Shown here in pieces: positions 7,664 through 9,308 of a DNA stretch of 9,308 nt. Made by a program: the position numbers and the translations under genes. Where the stretch lies: contig BFAU01000190.1 of the NCBI GenBank assembly GCA_008975185.1, forward strand, positions 1-9,308, written 5' to 3'. The notes under the pieces are model-generated. The model was not told the DNA's origin. It did no database searches and was given only the letters and a program-made list of their open reading frames with translations. The stretch comes from a bacterium MnTg04. Lineage in GTDB: Bacteria > Pseudomonadota > Gammaproteobacteria > Steroidobacterales > MnTg04. Each line of letters begins with the position of its first letter. Position 1 is the first letter of the stretch.

Positions 7664-7669
7664 TCCCCT
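7664..7669 (-). promoter_or_regulatory. Ribosome binding site deciding the atpI start
   Basis: The coding strand reads AGGGGA, then ATTC, then GTG at 7659. This is the best Shine-Dalgarno match upstream of any in-frame atpI start. The alternative GTG at 7725 has only GAAAGA nearby. The choice is an inference from spacing and complementarity. Confidence 0.5.
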
Positions 7670-7788
7670 GGTACATCCCCGAATATCGGCCCGGGCCGTT
7701 CCCGGGTACATAAAAACGCCACCACCGATGGTCTTTCGATACGGCGTGTGGCGTCCTGTTTGCCCCCCGATTGTCATCTGCCCAGGAG

Positions 7789-7803
7789 GCGGCTCAAAGC
7801 CGC
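7789..7803 (-). repeat. Perfect inverted repeat overlapping the predicted atp transcription start
   Basis: The coding strand reads GCGGCT-TTG-AGCCGC, a 6-bp perfect stem with a 3-base loop. It begins four bases after the -10 box, so it spans roughly -3 to +12 of the predicted transcript. It could be a hairpin at the very 5' end of the mRNA or a protein-binding operator. No T run follows on this strand, so it is not a classical terminator for parB. Confidence 0.55.
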
Positions 7804-7806
7804 ACC

Positions 7807-7835
7807 ATTATAGTGGCGACCTTTTGGACTGGCAA
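7807..7835 (-). promoter_or_regulatory. Sigma70-type promoter of the atp operon
   Basis: The minus strand has TTGCCA (7830-7835), a 17-base spacer, and TATAAT (7807-7812). This is one mismatch from the full consensus at optimal spacing. Transcription should start near 7800 and run into atpI. The -35 box begins 12 bases after the parB stop, so the ATP synthase genes have their own strong promoter while read-through from parA-parB stays possible. The position matches the main promoter upstream of atpI in other Gammaproteobacteria. Confidence 0.8.
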
Positions 7836-7847
7836 CAAAACGTCGGT

Positions 7848-8702
7848 TTATTTGATGTGCGCGAGGATGCCTTCGAGCTCGTCGAGGCTGTTGTAGCTGA
7901 CCACCAGCTTGCCTTTGCCTTTGGCGCCATGGCTGAGACTGACCTTCGCGCCGAGCTTCTCGCTCAGCTCGGTCTCAAGACGAGCGATATCCGGGTCGCG
8001 TCGCGCCGGTTTCCGGTCTTTTTTGCCGTTGAGCAGGCGACGCACCAGGGCCTCGGTTTCCCTGACCGACAGCCCTTTTTTCGCGACCAGCAAGCCGACC
8101 TCGGTCTGCTGGCGCTGGGTCGACAACCCCAGCAAGGCTCTGGCGTGACCCATATCCAGTTCCCGGGCCATCAGCAATTTTTTTAGTGGCGCGCCAAGAT
8201 CGAGCAGCCGCAGCAAGTTGCTGACCGCCGCCCGGGACCGGCCGATGGCGTTGGCGGCCTGTTCGTGGGTCATGTCGAACTCGCGGATAAGCCTGTCCAG
8301 CGCTTGTGCCTCTTCAAGCGGATTCAGATCCTCGCGCTGGATGTTTTCAATCAGCGCCATGGCGATCGCGGCCTTATCCGGAACCCGCCGAACGACGCTG
8401 GAGATTTCCTGCAACCCCGCCATTTGTGCCGCACGCCAACGGCGCTCGCCCGCGACGATCTCGAACTGCTCGCCATCGCCAAGCGGCCGCACGAGAATCG
8501 GCTGCACCAGGCCCTGCGCACGAATCGAATCGGCCAGCTCCTGCAGCGTGTCCTCGCGCATATCCTGACGCGGCTGGTATGGGCCAGGCCTGATCAGGTC
8601 GATCGGCAAGTTGCGCAGGCTTTCACTGTCGCCAACCACCGGCGCGGCGCCGCTCAATAACATATCCAGGCCGCGGCCCAGCCCCTTGCGTTTTGCCGTC
8701 AT
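7848..8702 (-). CDS. parB: Chromosome partitioning protein ParB (Spo0J/Noc family CTPase)
   Basis: This protein binds parS sites near the origin, spreads on DNA as a CTP-dependent clamp and works with ParA to segregate the chromosome. The 284 residues are typical. The N-terminus KRKGLGRGLDMLL at 4-16 is the usual ParA-contacting segment. The CTP-binding domain includes PYQPRQ at 41-46, LADSIRAQGLVQPILVRP at 56-73 and GERRWRA at 85-91. ENIQREDLNPLEEAQ at 119-133 follows. A helix-turn-helix lies at about 145-165 (HEQAANAIGRSRAAVSNLLR). A basic linker leads to the dimerisation domain ending LDELEGILAHIK. The ATG at 8702 was chosen because the family N-terminus starts there and AGGA lies just upstream. 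The frame stays open further upstream, but that part overlaps parA and is not family-like. Confidence 0.97.
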   Translation of the reverse strand: MTAKRKGLGRGLDMLLSGAAPVVGDSESLRNLPIDLIRPGPYQPRQDMREDTLQELADSIRAQGLVQPILVRPLGDGEQFEIVAGERRWRAAQMAGLQEISSVVRRVPDKAAIAMALIENIQREDLNPLEEAQALDRLIREFDMTHEQAANAIGRSRAAVSNLLRLLDLGAPLKKLLMARELDMGHARALLGLSTQRQQTEVGLLVAKKGLSVRETEALVRRLLNGKKDRKPARRDPDIARLETELSEKLGAKVSLSHGAKGKGKLVVSYNSLDELEGILAHIK

Positions 8703-8752
8703 CAATTCCTGCCCCTTGTAATGCCATTCATAACGAAAAGTCCCTTCTTGAT

Positions 8753-9308
8753 CTACGCCATGCTCACCATGGCCCGCTGTTCTTCGTGCCGGCGATTGAT
8801 TTCTCCGGCCAGCGCCAGGTAGGCCATCGCACCACGCGATTTCTTGTCGTGATAAAGCACCGGAAGACCGAAGCTCGGCGCCTCCGCCAGCCTGATATTG
8901 CGGGGGATCACGGTGCGAAATACCTTGTCCTTGAAATGCAGGATTAATTGCCCCGATACATCGTTTGCCAGGTTGTTGCGCGGGTCGTACATGCAGCGAA
9001 GCACGCCCTCGATGCGCAGTTCGGGGTTGACCGTCTCGCGGATCCGTTCGATGGTCCGGACCAGGCTGGATAAACCCTCCAATGCGTAATACTCGCACTG
9101 CATCGGGATCAGTACGCTATCGGCGGCGGTCAGCGCATTGACCGTGAGCATGTTAATCGATGGCGGACAATCGATGATGATGTAGTCATAGTCATCGGCA
9201 AGCGGTTCCAGCGCCTTGCGCAGTTTCAATTCGCGCCCGTATTCGTTGAGCAGCTTGAGCTCGGCGGCAGTCAGGTCCTCGTTGCCCGGCAGGACGTCGA
9301 ACCGTGCG
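8753..9308 (-). CDS. parA: Chromosome partitioning ATPase ParA (Soj), N-terminus cut off by window edge
   Basis: This is a deviant Walker-type ATPase that binds DNA non-specifically and moves ParB-parS complexes during segregation. The visible 184 residues are about the last 70 percent of the protein. The Walker A region lies beyond the window edge. The fragment begins ARFDVLPGNEDLTAAELKLL. Family hallmarks follow: DYDYIIIDCPPSINMLTVNA (Walker B), then SVLIPMQCEYYALEGL, then VIPRNIRLAEAPSFGLPVL, and SRGAMAYLALAGEI near the end. The frame is open to position 9308, so internal start codons are not the true start. The TAG stop is 50 bases before the parB start, consistent with one parA-parB transcript. 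Confidence 0.97.
   Translation of the reverse strand, partial: ARFDVLPGNEDLTAAELKLLNEYGRELKLRKALEPLADDYDYIIIDCPPSINMLTVNALTAADSVLIPMQCEYYALEGLSSLVRTIERIRETVNPELRIEGVLRCMYDPRNNLANDVSGQLILHFKDKVFRTVIPRNIRLAEAPSFGLPVLYHDKKSRGAMAYLALAGEINRRHEEQRAMVSMA

Noticed and set aside
7232..7777. A 181-codon minus-strand frame starting at 7777 and overlapping atpI
   Set aside because: It runs out of frame through atpI and gives an Arg/Gly-rich sequence with no family features, whereas the atpI frame has membrane helices and the GEAGK motif.
7836..7850. Small AAAC/GTTT hairpin after the parB stop as a terminator
   Set aside because: It has only four AT-rich base pairs and a short T run, so it is too weak for an intrinsic terminator, and it abuts the atp promoter.
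8703..9098. N-terminal extension of the parB frame up to 9098
   Set aside because: It overlaps parA almost throughout and has no ParB-like sequence. The conserved ParB N-terminus and a ribosome binding site begin at 8702.

Overview
The window reads as an ordinary stretch of a gammaproteobacterial chromosome, with GC content in the upper fifties by eye. Every gene lies on the minus strand, so the biological order runs from position 9308 down to 1: parA (5' end cut off), parB, atpI, atpB, atpE, atpF, atpH, atpA, atpG, atpD, atpC, then an exported PqqB-like metallo-beta-lactamase-fold protein (3' end cut off). The order parA-parB-atpIBEFHAGDC is the classic arrangement next to the replication origin in Pseudomonas-type Gammaproteobacteria. 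Subunit c ends in an ANPFIGQ-type tail and has a VKMFIV..LLDAV..IGVGI core, which recalls pseudomonads and relatives. I cannot place the organism below class.

Region 8753-9308 and 7848-8702: ParA ATPase and ParB CTPase of the chromosome partition system, probably co-transcribed (49-50 bases between them). No parS site was found in the window.

Region 7660-7847: the only real intergenic control region. It carries a near-consensus sigma70 promoter (TTGCCA, 17 bases, TATAAT) starting about 12 bases after the parB stop. A perfect 6-bp inverted repeat overlaps the predicted transcription start. A GC-rich untranslated leader follows if the proposed atpI start is correct.

Region 738-7659: a complete nine-gene F1Fo ATP synthase operon. 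It has assembly factor AtpI, Fo subunits a, c and b, and F1 subunits delta, alpha, gamma, beta and epsilon. All genes are intact, of normal length, and separated by 12-45 bases. The catalytic and proton-path residues I could check are present. A T-rich 40-base gap precedes atpE, the gene for the multicopy c-ring.

Region 1-725: a gene that begins only 12 bases after atpC, with its ribosome binding site overlapping the atpC stop codon. It encodes a signal-peptide-bearing metallo-beta-lactamase-fold protein of PqqB type and runs off the window. It occupies the place where many Gammaproteobacteria have glmU. It is the least conventional part of the window. I see no mobile element, CRISPR array, RNA gene or clearly new multi-gene system here.
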